Notes: a model not told the origin generated them from the letters alone. A stretch of 64,000 nt of DNA from Peromyscus leucopus (GCF_004664715.2 NC_051063.1:144549319-144613318); one strand, 5' to 3'; positions 46,500 through 58,649 are shown, numbered from the stretch's first letter. Made by a program: numbers and translations.

Positions 46500-46843
46500 C
46501 CCGCCAGTCCCACAGCCGCTCAGACCCAACCAAGTAAACACAGAGACTTACATTGCTTACAAACTGTATGGCCGTGGCAGGCTTCTTGCTAACTGTTCTT
46601 ATAGCTTAAATTAATCCATTTCCATAAGTCTATACCTTGCCACGCGGCTGGTGGCTTGCTGGCGTCTTCACATGCTGCTGTTCATGGCGGCAGCTGCAGT
46701 GTCTCTCTGCCTCAGCCTTCCGCTTCCCAGAATTCTCCTCTCTCCTTGTCCCACCTACTTCCTGCCTGGCCACTGGCCAACCAGTGTTTTATTTATTGAC
46801 CAATCAGAGCAATTTGACATACAGACCGTCCCACAGCACACAT
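46500..46843 (-). mobile_element. class II ERV (ERVK-type) solo LTR, antisense
   Basis: It is the reverse complement of the LTR at 23437: ACAAACTGTATGGCCGTGGC, TTCTTATAGCTTAAATTAAT, CCTGGCCACTGGCCAACCAG and CCGTCCCACAGCA. It is better preserved than most repeats here, suggesting relative youth. Confidence 0.75.
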
Positions 46844-47636
46844 GAATTACAGAAATCTCCCAAGTCAATATATTAATTCAGTTGAAGGATTCTTATGCTC
46901 AGAGCAGAAACTTATCTTCAGAATGCAGAATAATAACCATCTCACCTGAACAGCTTTCTTCATAGCAACCACTCTCTTATGGACAGGGGCTTATGACAAG
47001 TAGGACCTCATGATAACCAACTGAGAACACAGCTGGGGAACATGATGCACTACCCTGAGATCTGTGGTCCAGTCCAGGGAAGGAGCTGATGAGCATAAGA
47101 AAGCTTCATGCACCGTTCCAAAGAGGCCCTTCTTTCTCCAGCCTTTTAATGTTGCATTGAATCAATGGCTTACAACTCTGATGCTCTCAGCATCTTTGAT
47201 TTACATACTCAAAACCATTCCTTATGCCTTCCTGAGATTTTGGGCATGCCACTTAAGGGGACAGTCAGTCACTAGGACAGGAGCTGAGTTTGGTCTTTAA
47301 GGAAGTGAAAAGGTGCCACTAGACACCCAGCATTGGCTGCAAATAACAGAATCAGGTGGAAGGGGTCAGAAAGCATGGGTTGGAAATCGTTTTAAAAATG
47401 AGGAGAAATGAAATGATGTTGAGTTAAACTTTCAAAAAACTGTCTTTGAAGAAAGGCCCAAATATTTTGTTTTCACACTTGGAATGGAATGTAAATTCTC
47501 TTCCACTGGCAAGTTAAGTCATTTAGCAACTTACTCTTATAAAAACATATACCAAAAATGCAGAAGTTCTCAGTTCTTCTTCCTGGAGCAGTCACTAAAC
47601 TCAGTGGTCAGAAGCATATAGTAAATTAAACACATG
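46844..47636. other. unassigned DNA
   Basis: Nothing recognisable. Confidence 0.35.
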
Positions 47637-47720
47637 GCTGGGGCTCTAATTCGGTGATAGAGCACTTTCATATCATGCATGAAGCTTGGTTTCATTCACC
47701 AGTATTGCAAAGATAAAATA
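47637..47720 (+). mobile_element. ID-type SINE
   Basis: GGGGCTCTAATTCGGTGATA and GAGCACTTTC, then GGTTTCATTCACCAGTATTG. This is the diverged tRNA-Ala-like ID core with an A-rich tail. Confidence 0.6.
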
Positions 47721-47867
47721 GATTACGTAAAATATATTTTTTCACTATTACTAATGCCTTGAACTATACCCCCAAATGTTTGTACTTTTTTACTTTGGGA
47801 ACTGTCAGATCTCAATTTGAATTGACCACAGAATACCTAGACATGTGGTCATAAAAGAAACAAAAAT

Positions 47868-48235
47868 ATAGATGATAGATAGATAGGTATATATATAGAT
47901 AGATAGAGAGATAGATGATAGAATATAGATACATAGATAATAGAACTAGATAGATAGATGACAGATGGATAAATAGAGAGATTGATTGATAGATAATGAT
48001 GATAATAGATAAATAGATAGATGATAGGTAGAAAGATGATAGACCGAAGACAGAAATAGATAGATAGATGATAGATGGATAGATAGACAAATAGATTGAT
48101 TGATTGATAGGTAGGTAGTAATGATGATGATAGATAAATAGATAGATGATGAGTAGGTAGATGATAGAAAATAGATAGATAGATGATGAATAGAAAATAG
48201 ATAGTTGATGGATAGATGATAGATAAATAGAGAGA
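47868..48235. repeat. long imperfect (GATA)n array
   Basis: About 370 bp of GATA/GATG/GATT-type units with frequent interruptions, the GATA strand being plus. The Tyr/Ser/Ile-rich minus-strand frames across it are artefacts. Confidence 0.97.
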
Positions 48236-48705
48236 GAGGGGAGTGAGAAAGACATATGAATTTAAATATGCACACAGAGTAGGGAATGACGAGACATTCA
48301 GAACACTAATTAATGCAGGATTATGTGGGAAAACTGTTTTTTAAGTGACATGAGGGCTCAATTTTTAACCATTCCCCTGTAGCTCAGGCTACCAGTATGT
48401 AAATGTCACCAACCTGTAAGAGCACCCTAGCTATGAGTTTTTAGGACTGCTATTACAAAAACTGAAGGTGCTCATCCAGTTTATACTGATTTACAAATTA
48501 TCAGTTTGAAAATATAAAACTAAATCGGTTACTCATTTAACATCTCATGCATCTAATAGCAAGAACATTCTTCCAGAGCTGTTTAGAATCATGTGAATGG
48601 ATTGATAGCCCTGGTCAGTTGAAAATTATGGTGAAGAGAATCAACTAATTAACTACACAGGTTCAGATTTTTCCCCCTTCTTGAACATGAATATAAAAAT
48701 CTTTC
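48236..48705. other. unassigned DNA
   Basis: Nothing recognisable. Confidence 0.35.
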
Positions 48706-50640
48706 TTTCTTTCTTTATTGGAAATAGATTTTTTTTCATACAATATATTAGGATTACAGTTTCCTCCCCAACTCCTCCACGATCCTCTCCACCCATCCAA
48801 ATCCATACCCTTTCTTTGTCTCTCATTAGAATTCTAACAGGAATCTAAACATTTTAATAATAATTAAATTAAATTAAAAACAGAAAACAACAAAACAAAC
48901 AAACTGAAGAAATAGAGCCAAAGAAAAAATCACAAGAAACACATATAGATCCAGAGACACACATGTTCACACACACAGGAATCCCATAAAAACACAAAAC
49001 CAGAAACCATAACATATACACAAAGGACCTTACGGAGGTTTGAAAGAAAATGGCTCCCAAAGGGAGTGGCTCTATTAGGAGGTGTGACCTTGTTGGAGTA
49101 AGTGTGGTCCTGTTAGAGGAAGTGTGTCACTGTGGAGGTGGGCTTTGAGGTCTCCTATATGCTCAAGATACCGCCCAGTAAGACAGTTGTTCACTTCCTG
49201 TTGACTTTGGATCAAGATGTAAGGACTCTCAGCTCCAGCACCATGTCTGCCTACATGCTGCCTTGCTTCTCACCATGATGATACTGGCCTAAACCTCTCA
49301 ACTGTACCTGAACACCACAATTAAATGTTTTCCTTTGTAAGAGTTGCTGTGGTCATGGTGTCTCTTCACAGCAATAGAAACCCTAACTAAGACAGGCCTA
49401 TAAGATCAAAAACAAGCAAACAAACAAAAAAGCCCTGGTAAAGCATTAGTAGACAAAGGACCTCCAAAAATGCAACTGAGTTAGTTTTTTATTGGGCATG
49501 GGACCTGGCCTTAAAAGTAGTTTGTATAACCAGTGAGACTACATTGAAGAAAACTAGTTTTTTCCTTTGCAAGTGGTTAGTGACTGGAGATAGTGTCTGG
49601 GTTAGGGATAGGAACCTTGTGTCCACTAGCCCTCTCAGTGCAGGGACTTCATCTGGCCCAGATCTGAACATGCCCTGTGCATGCTGTTTAACCTTTGTGA
49701 GTTCATGTGTACATCAGTTCTGGGATGTTTAGAAGACCTTGTTTCTTGCTTCTCTCCATCCCCTCTGGCTCTTAGAATCTTTCTGCCTCCTCTTCTGCAG
49801 GGTTCCATGAAGCCCAAGGGGAGGGATTTGAAGGAGACTTCCCATTATGGCTAAATGTTCTGAGGTCTCTCACTCTCTGCACATTGTCCAGCTGTGAGTC
49901 TCTGCATTTGTTCCCATCTACTGCAGAAGGAAGCTTTTCTGATGAGGAAGACACTACTCTATGAGTATAGAAGAATGTCATTTGAGTCGTTTATTGATAC
50001 ATTCCTTTAGGTGAATAGCAATATTTGGATTGGCCCTAGGTCCCTGACCTATCTAGTCTCAGGTTCAACTGAGCAGTGTCAAGGATGGGTTCTAGCTCAT
50101 GAAGTGAGCCTTAAATTCAATTAGATGTGGTTTTAAGATACCCCCACAAGCTTTGTGCCACAACTGCACTAATGCATCTGGAAGGCATGTCACCATCGTA
50201 GATAGAAGGGTTTTAGCTAGGATGGCATTCACCCTTTTCCTTTGGCGGTGTGCAGAGTGCCTTCCAGTACCATGAACACTAGTCAGTAGAGGTGAAAGTT
50301 CTGTGTGGGCACCAGCTAAACTTCTCTGTGTTCAAGTTGTATAGGTGTTGTCTTCAACAATAGACCTTACCATCAGTTTGTGAAGTAACTCCTAGCCTTG
50401 GCAACAGCCTGAGCTGTTTGGGAGTTTCCACAGGGTCCCTTTGGCCTATCACTCAATTAGTTGTAACCAATTCCCAGAACTGGAGGTTTCATTTGGTGAT
50501 GAGAGATGTCCAGTTGAGGCTCTGTCTCCCTCATTATTTGGCAATTCCATTTAGATCACTTTCATATATGTCTATATTTTAGGAAGCTTCTACTGTATTT
50601 GGTTCCCATACAACCCTTCAAATGGCCCTTATTTGACTGT
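48706..50640 (-). mobile_element. L1 3' UTR, antisense, interrupted by ORR1
   Basis: TTTCCTCCCCAACTCCTCC, AGATCCAGAGACACACATG and ACACAAAGGACC run up to the ORR1 insertion at 49032. The L1 resumes at CTATAAGATCAAAAACAAGC (about 49397). It then continues with TGCACATTGTCCAGCTGTGA and TCTACTGCAGAAGGAAGC, shared in diverged form with 1730-1810. Confidence 0.7.
49032..49394 (+). mobile_element. ORR1-type MaLR LTR
   Basis: GAAAATGGCTCCCAAAGGGA, TTAGGAGGTGTGACCTTGTT, GAAGTGTGTCACTGTGGAGG, CAGCACCATGTCTGCC and a final TCACAGCAATAGAAACCCTA follow the ORR1 sense order. It is inserted in the antisense L1 3' UTR. Confidence 0.85.
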
Positions 50641-50646
50641 CTAGTC

Positions 50647-50829
50647 CAATGGTTCTCAACCTTCCTAATGCTGTGACCCTTTAATACAGTTCCTCATGTA
50701 GTGGTGACCCCCAGGCATGAAATTATTTTTGTTGCTGCTTCAAAACTGTAGTTTTGCTACTGCTATCAATTATAATATAAATGTAGAGGTTTGTCAAAGG
50801 GGTTATGACCCACAGGTTGAGAACCACTG
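50647..50829 (-). mobile_element. URR1-type hAT-Charlie DNA transposon, inverted
   Basis: Terminal repeats CAATGGTTCTCAACC and GGTTGAGAACCACTG enclose a body that is the reverse complement of the 11697 copy. The flanks GTCTAGTC (50639-50646) and TTCTATTC (50830-50837) agree at six of eight positions, consistent with a decayed 8-bp target duplication. Confidence 0.85.
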
Positions 50830-50879
50830 TTCTATTCTATTCCCCTTTCCTAGGCAATCACAACTCTGCCTCCAGTCCC

Positions 50880-51480
50880 TTACTCTATACTCCCTCTGCT
50901 AAAAACAAAACAAAACAAAACCAACAAAAGGCTTTCATTGAGGGTTGAGATCTACACTTACCTGTGAGTTAAGGATAAATATTTAAAATACAGTTAGAAA
51001 TTATTTTTGCTTTGAAAAATGGCAGTAATTGGTTCTCTTCTTGGGTTCAAGACCTCTCTAGTCATGAGTAGTTGGCAATGTTTCAGACATGAATTCCCTC
51101 TTACTAAGCAGCCCTTATGTCCAATTAGATAGCTGTTAGGCCCAAGATAAAGTCATTATTACATGACCGAGGTGATTTTTGTCAGGCTGGTCATTGCAGT
51201 AGTTCACAGGCTTCCCAGCTTAATGGGACCCTTGTCTGTATTTCTCCCTTGGCCACCTGCATTGACCCTTTTGAAACTGTAAGAACTAGTCCTTGGGGAA
51301 GAGACTTCTAGGTCAATCCAGCTCCAAGCCCTGTGTCCAAAGTGTGTAGTGTCTTGAGCAATAGAATCTTACGTTTAAGTTCCTGGAAGCAACCAATGGA
51401 AATGTCAATTGCCTCTAATGTTTAAGGAATCTTTTGTACTCCACTAGCCAACAAATTTATTATTAAAGAAAATCCACACT
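50880..51480 (-). mobile_element. L1 3'-UTR fragment, antisense
   Basis: Text with TCTACACTTACCTGTGAGTT, GACCTCTCTAGTCATGAGTA and ATGAATTCCCTCTTACTAAG parallels 34700-35100. It is a separate, older fragment. Confidence 0.65.
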
Positions 51481-52129
51481 ACTTACTGAACTAGAAAGCT
51501 CAGACACCTTAAATAGCATCATGCTTTTAACTTAAGAACACCAAACTTTAGTAACTTCAGTCTCACATATTCATCATCCATATATGTGTATGTATATGCA
51601 CATAGATGATGTGTGTTATACATGTAACAAATGCTAATGTAATGGAATGCTCCAGGAGATGACCCCAGGCCCAGTCCCATGCAGACAAGCACTAACTGGA
51701 CTCCGTGGTTTATAAAAAGAAGATGTGACAGTGAGAGGGAAACTGTTGTCTTCCTGTCCTTTTCATTTGGGGGTTTTAAACAGTGAGGTGAGAAGAAACA
51801 AAATGACCAGAGACGAGGGAAGGGTTGAAAAGGAGCCCAGCGAGTGCTCTCTTGGAGGCCTGATAAATCCAAGCAAAGGCCCCAACATGCTGTCAAGAGT
51901 TAGTAGAAGACCCTTGAGGAGTTCGCACCAAGGGCTGCTGATGTCTGACTCTTCTGTGGAGCTCCATGGCCAGCACTGCTATGTGGGGTGCAGATTATAG
52001 AGCAGCAGATGAGCTCATATGGAAGGAGAAAGGTTGTCTCCACTGCTGCTCCAGATTCTACAGAGAGGGGTGAGGCATCGGGAGCCAAAGGAAGTGAGCA
52101 GAAGGCCAGGAAGCAGAACCTGCTGATGG
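51481..52129. other. unassigned DNA
   Basis: No repeat that I can name and no protein similarity in its frames. Confidence 0.35.
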
Positions 52130-52785
52130 ATGAATTTTCATACATACATACAATGTATCTTGATCACATCTACCTATCACTCTGACCATCCAACTTCTCC
52201 CAAGGACTCTCCATCTCATCTTCCTTCCTATTTCATGTCATCCTTTTATAATTAATTTTTAACCTACTGTGTCCAATTAGTGTTATCCTTGTGGACATGC
52301 ATGCATGTATGTGGAGCATATACTGGAGCTGGAGAGCCTACCAGTGGTCACACTCCTAAAGAGAAATGATTCCCTGGCCCCCAGCAGTCATCAACTGACA
52401 ATGGTCCCTCAGCGAGGGAGGTAGCTTCCAGGCCTGCCATGCCAGAGATTTTAACAGGCTTGAACTTGGGCAGATAACTACAGCTGCTGTGAGTTTCTGG
52501 GCACAACAGTCATAGCATGTCCAGAAGACAGCACAGCACTCCTCTCCCTCCTCAGGCCCTTCCATTCTTTTCTCACCCATTTGGGTTTTTAACCGAATAA
52601 AAAGATGCATGGCCTCATTAGCATTTAGAATCTGGATAGAAGCCACAGATGAGAGAGGTCGTGCAGACTTTGCCTTCCTGAGTCTAGGTTCCCTCACTCA
52701 ATATAGTGTTTTCTAGGTCCATCCGTTTACATGCAGTTAATGGTTTCATTTTTATTTACAACTGAAAAGAAAATCCATTACGTGT
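52130..52785 (-). mobile_element. L1 ORF2 end and 3' UTR, antisense
   Basis: UTR text (CCAACTTCTCCCAAGGACTC, AACCTACTGTGTCCAATTAG) is followed from about 52680 by TCCCTCACTCAATATAGTG and TAGGTCCATCCGTTTACATG. This is the antisense of the 3' end of L1 ORF2. Confidence 0.7.
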
Positions 52786-52786
52786 C

Positions 52787-52933
52787 AGGTGGTAGTGGCC
52801 CATGCCTTTAATCCCAGCATTCGGGAGGCAGAGTCAGGTGGATCTCTATGAGTTTGAGGCCAGCCTGGTCTACTGATAGAGATCCAGGACAGGCACCAAA
52901 ACTACATGGAGAAACCCTGTCTCGAAAAACCAA

Positions 52934-52965
<32 letters not shown>

Positions 52966-52978
52966 AAGAAAGAAAAGA
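52787..52978 (+). mobile_element. B1 SINE
   Basis: GGTAGTGGCCCATGCCTTTA, TTCGGGAGGCAGAGTCAGG and GAAACCCTGTCTCG, with a long A-rich tail that passes into a TG repeat. Nearly full-length. Confidence 0.95.
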
Positions 52979-52983
52979 ACATC

Positions 52984-52985
<2 letters not shown>

Positions 52986-53027
<42 letters not shown>
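52986..53027. repeat. (TG)n microsatellite
   Basis: About 21 GT units, grown from the B1 tail. Confidence 0.98.
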
Positions 53028-53029
<2 letters not shown>

Positions 53030-53040
53030 CACGTTTTCAT

Positions 53041-53790
53041 TATCCATTGTCTGCTGAAGGACATACTATCACCACTTTGCTAGACCAGCATAACTCCTTA
53101 CTACATTCTAAACCTAATCCTTATGTCCACAGTTAAGCATAACTACCACCCCTCATCAAAGAAGCCTCTCTTTATAGCAAATGCAGAGCATCAGAGAAAA
53201 CCGTAACAGGACACAATGCAGAGATAAAGATATTGTGGGGAGCAGAGCCCAAAGGAATACATCTATATCACAGCTTCTGTGTCTATAGCTCAGGGAACAG
53301 GGGTAGAATGGGCAGAATGACCATGAGAGCCAGAATACCAGAAACGGTCTCTTCTAAAAATGGTTGCATGAACAAGATTAGAACAATGACAGTATCAGTG
53401 GATGTGTAATGTGAAAGGGTGCATTTTGCAGGTTCTTACCCCTAGACAAAGAACTGCAGGCAAGTCATGAGTGTTAGGACAAGGATTAGCCTATCCCAGG
53501 GATGAGCCACCTTACTGGTTGTCCAGTGCAATGTGGTCAGCCCTAAAGCCATAAACATGCAACAAAAATGGACTCGGCAAGTTGTACTCATAATATTTGT
53601 GTATACACATGTGTATGTGTGTATAATGATAAAATCAAGGGGAAAAAAGACTATCAACTTGAGAGTTGAGGGGACATGGAAGGGCTGCTAGAGTGGTAGC
53701 TGGGAGGGGCTGGAAGAAGGGAAGCAAGGAGGGAAAATAATGTAATTCTATTTCAATTTAAAACATATTTTTTTTAAAAAAAAAAATGGC
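53041..53790 (+). mobile_element. L1 (Lx-type) 3' UTR, sense
   Basis: CCTAATCCTTATGTCCACAG, CAAAGAAGCCTCTCTTTATA, GTGGTCAGCCCTAAAGCCAT and AATGTAATTCTATTTCAATT, then an A-rich end. It is a near-complete 3' UTR ending at its tail. Confidence 0.75.
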
Positions 53791-54274
53791 AGAAGGATGG
53801 TTTTCAGGATTGGGAAGACAGAGGAAAGATGGGTTGTGTGGAGAAGAAAACAATTTGGGGGGAACTCTTTTGTCTATAGTAACTATGATGGCAGAAAACA
53901 GGGAGATGTCCAGTTGAGAATTAGATGGAGGCAGACCTGCTCATCGGCACAGATGTGCTTGAACGAGGAAAGAAGATCCTGGAGGGAGATAACAGATGTT
54001 TTAAATGCAGGTTGGAGATTGCACAATGGTCGCTTTAGTTTTACTGAGTAGAATAAAACCAAACCCAAATTTAAAGCAGAAGCAAGTTCAATGTTCATTT
54101 CAATATTGACTGTTAAAACAACTTCTGTTAATAACACTTAAAATAAAATAGAGTTCATTTCATCCTGGAATCTGCAAAACTGGCAGCCTGGAGTCATCTC
54201 CTGTCCGCCATGAGAAAGAGACGCCCAACTCATTTCCATTGTGTTCAGCGCTTGCTGCTGTCAAAGTTTTGAGC
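53791..54274. other. unassigned DNA, insertion target of the next L1
   Basis: No named repeat. The 54150-54260 part is balanced in composition and may be conserved. It is now separated from 55594 onward by the L1. Confidence 0.4.
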
Positions 54275-55581
54275 TAGGAATTACATTCAAAGCAGCATTA
54301 TTTGTAATAGCCAGAACCTGGAAACAACCTAGATACCCCTCAACCAAAGAATGGATAAAGGAAATGTGGTACATATACACAATGGAGTACTACTCAGCAG
54401 TTTAAAAAAAAAAAAAAAAAAAAAAAAGACATCATGAAATTTGCAAGCAAATGGATGGAACTAGAAAATATCATCCTGAGTGAGGTAGCCCAGACTCAGA
54501 AAGACAAACATGGTATGTACTCACTCATAAGCGGATACTAGATGTAAAGCAAAGGATAACCAGTCTACAACCCAAAGCTGCAGTGAAGCTAGCTAACAAG
54601 GAGGACCCTAACAGGGATGCATGGATCACCCTGGGAAGGGGAAATAGATGAGATCTCCATGCGCAAACTGGGGATGATGGGGGGAATGGAGGATATTAGA
54701 TGGGAGATGAGAACTTAAGGGAATGGGATGGTCAAGCTGGAACAGGGATGGAGTGGGAGAGCAATGAAAGATTGATAGAGGGAGACATCATGGGAATAGG
54801 GAGAAACCCAGTGCTAGGGAAGTTCCCAGGAATCCACAAGGATGATCCCAGCTTAGACTACTAGCAATAGTGGAGAGGGCACCTGAGCTGGCCTACCCTA
54901 GTAATCAGATTGGTGACTACCCTAACTGTCATCATAGAGCCTCCATCCAGTAACTGATGGAAGCAGATGCAAAGATCCACAGCCAAGCACCAGGCTGAGC
55001 TCCAGGAGTCCAGTAGAAGAAAGGGAAGACAGATTCTATGAGCAAGGGGGTCAAGATCATGATGGGAAAACTTAGAGAAACAACCAAACCAAGCTAGTGG
55101 GAACTCATGAACTTTAGACCAATAACTGTGGGGCCTCCGTGGGACTGGACTAAGCCTTCTGCATAAGCAAGAAAGTTGTGTAGCTTGGTCTGCTTAAGGG
55201 GCTCCTGGCAGTAGGACCAGGATCTATCCCTGGTGCATGAGTTGGCTTTTTGGAGCACATTATCTGTGGTGGGACACCTTGCAGAGCCTTGATGCAGGGG
55301 AAGGGAATTGGACCTGCCTCAAATGAATCTACCAGGCTTTGCTGACTCCCCATGGGAGAACTTACCTTTTCAGAGAAGGGCATGGGGTGTGGGTTGGGAG
55401 GGAAAGTCTTGTGGGGGGTGGGAAGCTGGAGGAGGGAGGAGAGGGTGATCTGTGGTTGGTATATAAACTGAATTAAAAAATTTCTTAATAAACAAATAAG
55501 TAAACATCAACCACCAAGTATTTTAAAACTATGAAGTGAATAATTAAATAGTTAAATTGCTCCCCCAGGCACTTTAAAAAA
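54275..55581 (+). mobile_element. 5'-truncated L1 with probable 3' transduction
   Basis: It begins within the ORF2 C-terminal region (IVIARTWKQP-type text), contains a 25-bp A run (54403-54427) at a naturally A-rich codon stretch, then a long 3' UTR with the G-rich stretch (55380-55445). The L1 proper ends around 55470-55498, with TTAATAAACAAATAAG. About 75 bp of unrelated sequence follow, then a second A run (55576-55584). The 12-bp flanks AAAGTTTTGAGC (54263-54274 and 55582-55593) are identical, so the extra 75 bp lie inside the insertion. Confidence 0.85.
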
Positions 55582-55593
55582 AAAGTTTTGAGC

Positions 55594-55934
55594 CATACTG
55601 GAATTGAACACCCAGCAAATCACTGACAGGAATGTGGGTCCTCTGCATATGTTGCCCATATACATTTCACGTTCTGATTCGATTTCTCTGTTGTCAACAA
55701 AGACCATTTGAACAGTACCAATGAAATTTGGGCAGTATTTGGGAAGGAAGCTGCCAGCAGTTAATAATGTATTTCTCTAGCTCCTGAGCTTCAGACTGAA
55801 GGACAGTTTTAATCCTCATTAGCCTCCATTCCCTTACTTTGTCTTTTCTTCCCATTTTCTCCTCTGCCAAATTGAGGGAAAATAATTGGTGGAAGAAGTA
55901 TCGTTAAGGTTCCTCTCAGGCCAACGTGGGGGTC
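55594..55934. other. unassigned single-copy DNA
   Basis: Motifs such as CTCATTAGCCTCC (55818) and AATAATTGGTGG (55881) give it a conserved non-coding look. No repeat is recognised. Confidence 0.35.
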
Positions 55935-56280
55935 TTCCTGTGGTGGTTATTTTTAAGTATCAACTTGGGTAGGCCATGATGGCCCATTGTTTGATCAAAT
56001 ACAAGTCTACATATTGCTGCTAAGGGTTATTTTTTTCTGATGTGGTTCAAATTTAAAATCTCTGGTAGACTTTAGGAAAGCAGATTGCCCCTTGAGTATG
56101 GATGGGTCACATCCAACCTTAAAGACCCTAGGGGTGAAGAATGGGGTTTTCTGAAGAACAATTGTGATTCGAAAAAGTCACAGCAACTATGCCTGAATTT
56201 CTAGGCTCTGGATTGTAAAATCAATGCAAGAACACCAACTCTATGTCAACTATCTGCTGCCTTAATGGAATGGATTCTTT
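55935..56280 (+). mobile_element. old ERVL-type LTR (MLT2-like)
   Basis: TGTGGTGGTTATTTTTAAGT, TATCAACTTGGGTAGGCC, CCATTGTTTGATCAAATAC and AAGCAGATTGCCCC are the same ordered motifs as at 22745. It is diverged. Confidence 0.5.
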
Positions 56281-56309
56281 AAAATAAAACTGTGCATCTC
56301 ATGGAAAAA

Positions 56310-56363
56310 TGGATGGATGGATGGATGGATGGATGGATGGATGGATGGATGGATGGATGGATG
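56310..56363. repeat. (GGAT)n tetranucleotide repeat
   Basis: About 13 GGAT units. Confidence 0.98.
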
Positions 56364-57119
56364 GGTAGCTAGGAGATACATCTTCTGTTCTCTCCCTCAA
56401 GAGAACACTATCTAGTGTTTCCCTTTGGTCTGCATCACACTGGCCTTTCACCACATCAACCATGGCTTATCTGAGGTAGAAACTTTTGTCCTGGAAGTTG
56501 GGGAACAGAGACGATTGGCTATGATGCTGTGTTTTTAATATCTGGGTCTCAATTTTGATCCTGATCTTCAAAATCACGTGAACACAATGGGAGGATTCCT
56601 CCTGTGGTGATTAGAGTGGAATTTGTGGCACATGAGGAAGCTTCTTATTAACATGTTCCCTCTATTGGAGGCGATCCTCTGTGACTGAGTATGAAATGAA
56701 TGACCAATGCGAATAGTCAGAAAATGAGGCTGAAAATGAAATAATAAATGACATCTAAGTTTTACCAAGTACATTTGGGCCTCAGTATCAACTCATGTTG
56801 GCTCCACCTCCAAAGATTTGATGAACTCTGTTGAAAAATAACACAAACAGAAAGTTGGGCCTGCATAGATTTCTTTCTTGTCACTGTTCCCTGAATAGTA
56901 AAGTATGACAACTGTGTTCACAGTGTTGGCATGACGGTAGGTACAAGCCATCTAGCAATGACTTACAGTACATGTGTGGACATGTGTTAGTTTTGTATAA
57001 GTACTGTGTCATTTCATGTTGGGGCTTGAGCTAGCAGAGTTGTGCGTGTGGAACATGAAGCTAGTCTCCTGTGCACACAGAGGGTACCACTGCGCTTCCC
57101 TAAACCAACTTCTCTGCAA
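56364..57119. other. unassigned DNA
   Basis: Nothing recognisable. Confidence 0.35.
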
Positions 57120-57300
57120 AGCAATTAACATGCTTTATTTCACCACTTACACCGTTTCTCATGAGCCTTGCTACCACTCCAGTTTCAGTTGAGGAGACTG
57201 AGGCCCGTAGAGGGATGTGTCTAGTACAAAGCAACACAATTAGCAAACAGCCGAAAGGGATTGGAAACCTAGGATATCCAGCTTTCTCACTCGGTTGTCT
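57120..57300 (-). mobile_element. MIR SINE, antisense
   Basis: CAGTTGAGGAGACTGAGGCC, then CAAAGCAACACAATTAGCAAAC and GGGATTGGAAACCTAGG follow the reverse complement of MIR. Confidence 0.65.
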
Positions 57301-58640
57301 TTCTAGAACACTGAATAGTTTCTCTTATTAAAATCTGCTTAGTTTTGTCATCTGAAGAACTATAAAAAAAATTAACTAGTCAACCAGCCAAATAAATAGC
57401 CTCCAACTTAAAGCTGCTGACGAACAGCCAGTGAGCAAGACTGGTAAGAGAAACCGTGCTAGCACCTGCAAGGGCGAGCCTGCCTGCCCCTTCTACCTGG
57501 CGGCACTTGATCGGCCTGAGGGTTAAATGAAGCCTCGCTTTTCACAACTGTTACTGTACGCCTGATAAATGGGAGGCAGGGACATACTTACCAGTCACTC
57601 ATAAACGTGTGGTCTTCCTAGGAGACTCACTGCCAGTATATATTCGGAAATGTGCCTAGTCTTAGCATCCTCGTTGCATCTGATATAAAGAAAAATATCA
57701 GGGTGATAAAAAGCATAGGCTAGGCTCTTCCATCAAACAGATGAGAGTATAATAATATCTTTATGCTTTGCATGTCATGATCATTGCTAGCTGGGTATTA
57801 AGTGACTTCAAGTTCTTAGATGTAGGACTCATAGCAGCACCAAAAAAAATAAAAAACTGAATATCTTACTAATAGCTTTCAGACAGGCCTTAGACAACTG
57901 GGTCTATGGGAGAAGAAGGTAGCAGAAATCCAAGGCAAAACAAAAACCTTAGGACTTATATCCACCAAATGCCTTCAGCCTGAGTCTGGGTAAAATCCAG
58001 TATGAAAAGAACCCAGGAAAGGAAAGGAGTGTACTAAGCTTCTGCAGGGAGACAGATCCAGTGATACGTAGAGAGAGAGAAAGAGAGAGAGAGACATGGG
58101 AACTGGCTACATGATTAAGAAGACGAGAAGTACCACCATGGTTCACACACAAGGTAGAGACCAGTTGAACTAGTGACAAGAGTCAGTCAGAGCCCTGAGG
58201 CCTGGGAACAAGGAACTCCAAGCCATGTCTGTGGTCAGGGGGAAAGGAATGTCCCAACTCAAACAGGAGGTATGGATTCACCTACCTGTGCCTTCTCTTG
58301 TGCCCCTCAACACATCAGATGCTACCCACCCACATCGGTAAAGGTGGATATCCTCTACTCCATCTACTGATTGTAACAAGCTCATAGGCTTATCCAGAAA
58401 CGGTGCTTCAACAGATACTTGGCATCTGGTCACTTGGATACACTTAAAACAAAGAGCCAGAGAACATGGTTGCTACCCCACAGTCTCCTCTTTGAATAGT
58501 CTCTGCAGACACCACGAGTACAGGATGCTGACAGACAGCCTGGCTCTTCAGCAAGTGTCTCGCCCATCCTGTTCCTGAAGAAATCCGTGCATCTTCAGCT
58601 CAGGAGTCCCTAGGCCTTCCTCCTATCAGGCTGCAGCACT
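57301..58640. other. unassigned single-copy DNA
   Basis: A short GA tract at 58070-58093 is the only simple repeat. No exon is seen. Confidence 0.4.
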
Positions 58641-58649
58641 GTTATGGCT

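Noticed and set aside
23437..46843. The LTRs at 23437 (sense) and 46500-46843 (antisense) as ends of one provirus
   Set aside because: They are in opposite orientations with no gag, pol or env between them. They are independent solo LTRs.
47812..48275. Tyr/Ser/Ile-rich frames up to 147 residues on the minus strand
   Set aside because: They are translations of the GATA array.
51519..51896. 125-residue minus-strand frame
   Set aside because: No recognisable family, no supporting signals, low-complexity ends.
56310..56363. Regular short repeats as a possible CRISPR-like array
   Set aside because: A simple GGAT microsatellite without spacers.
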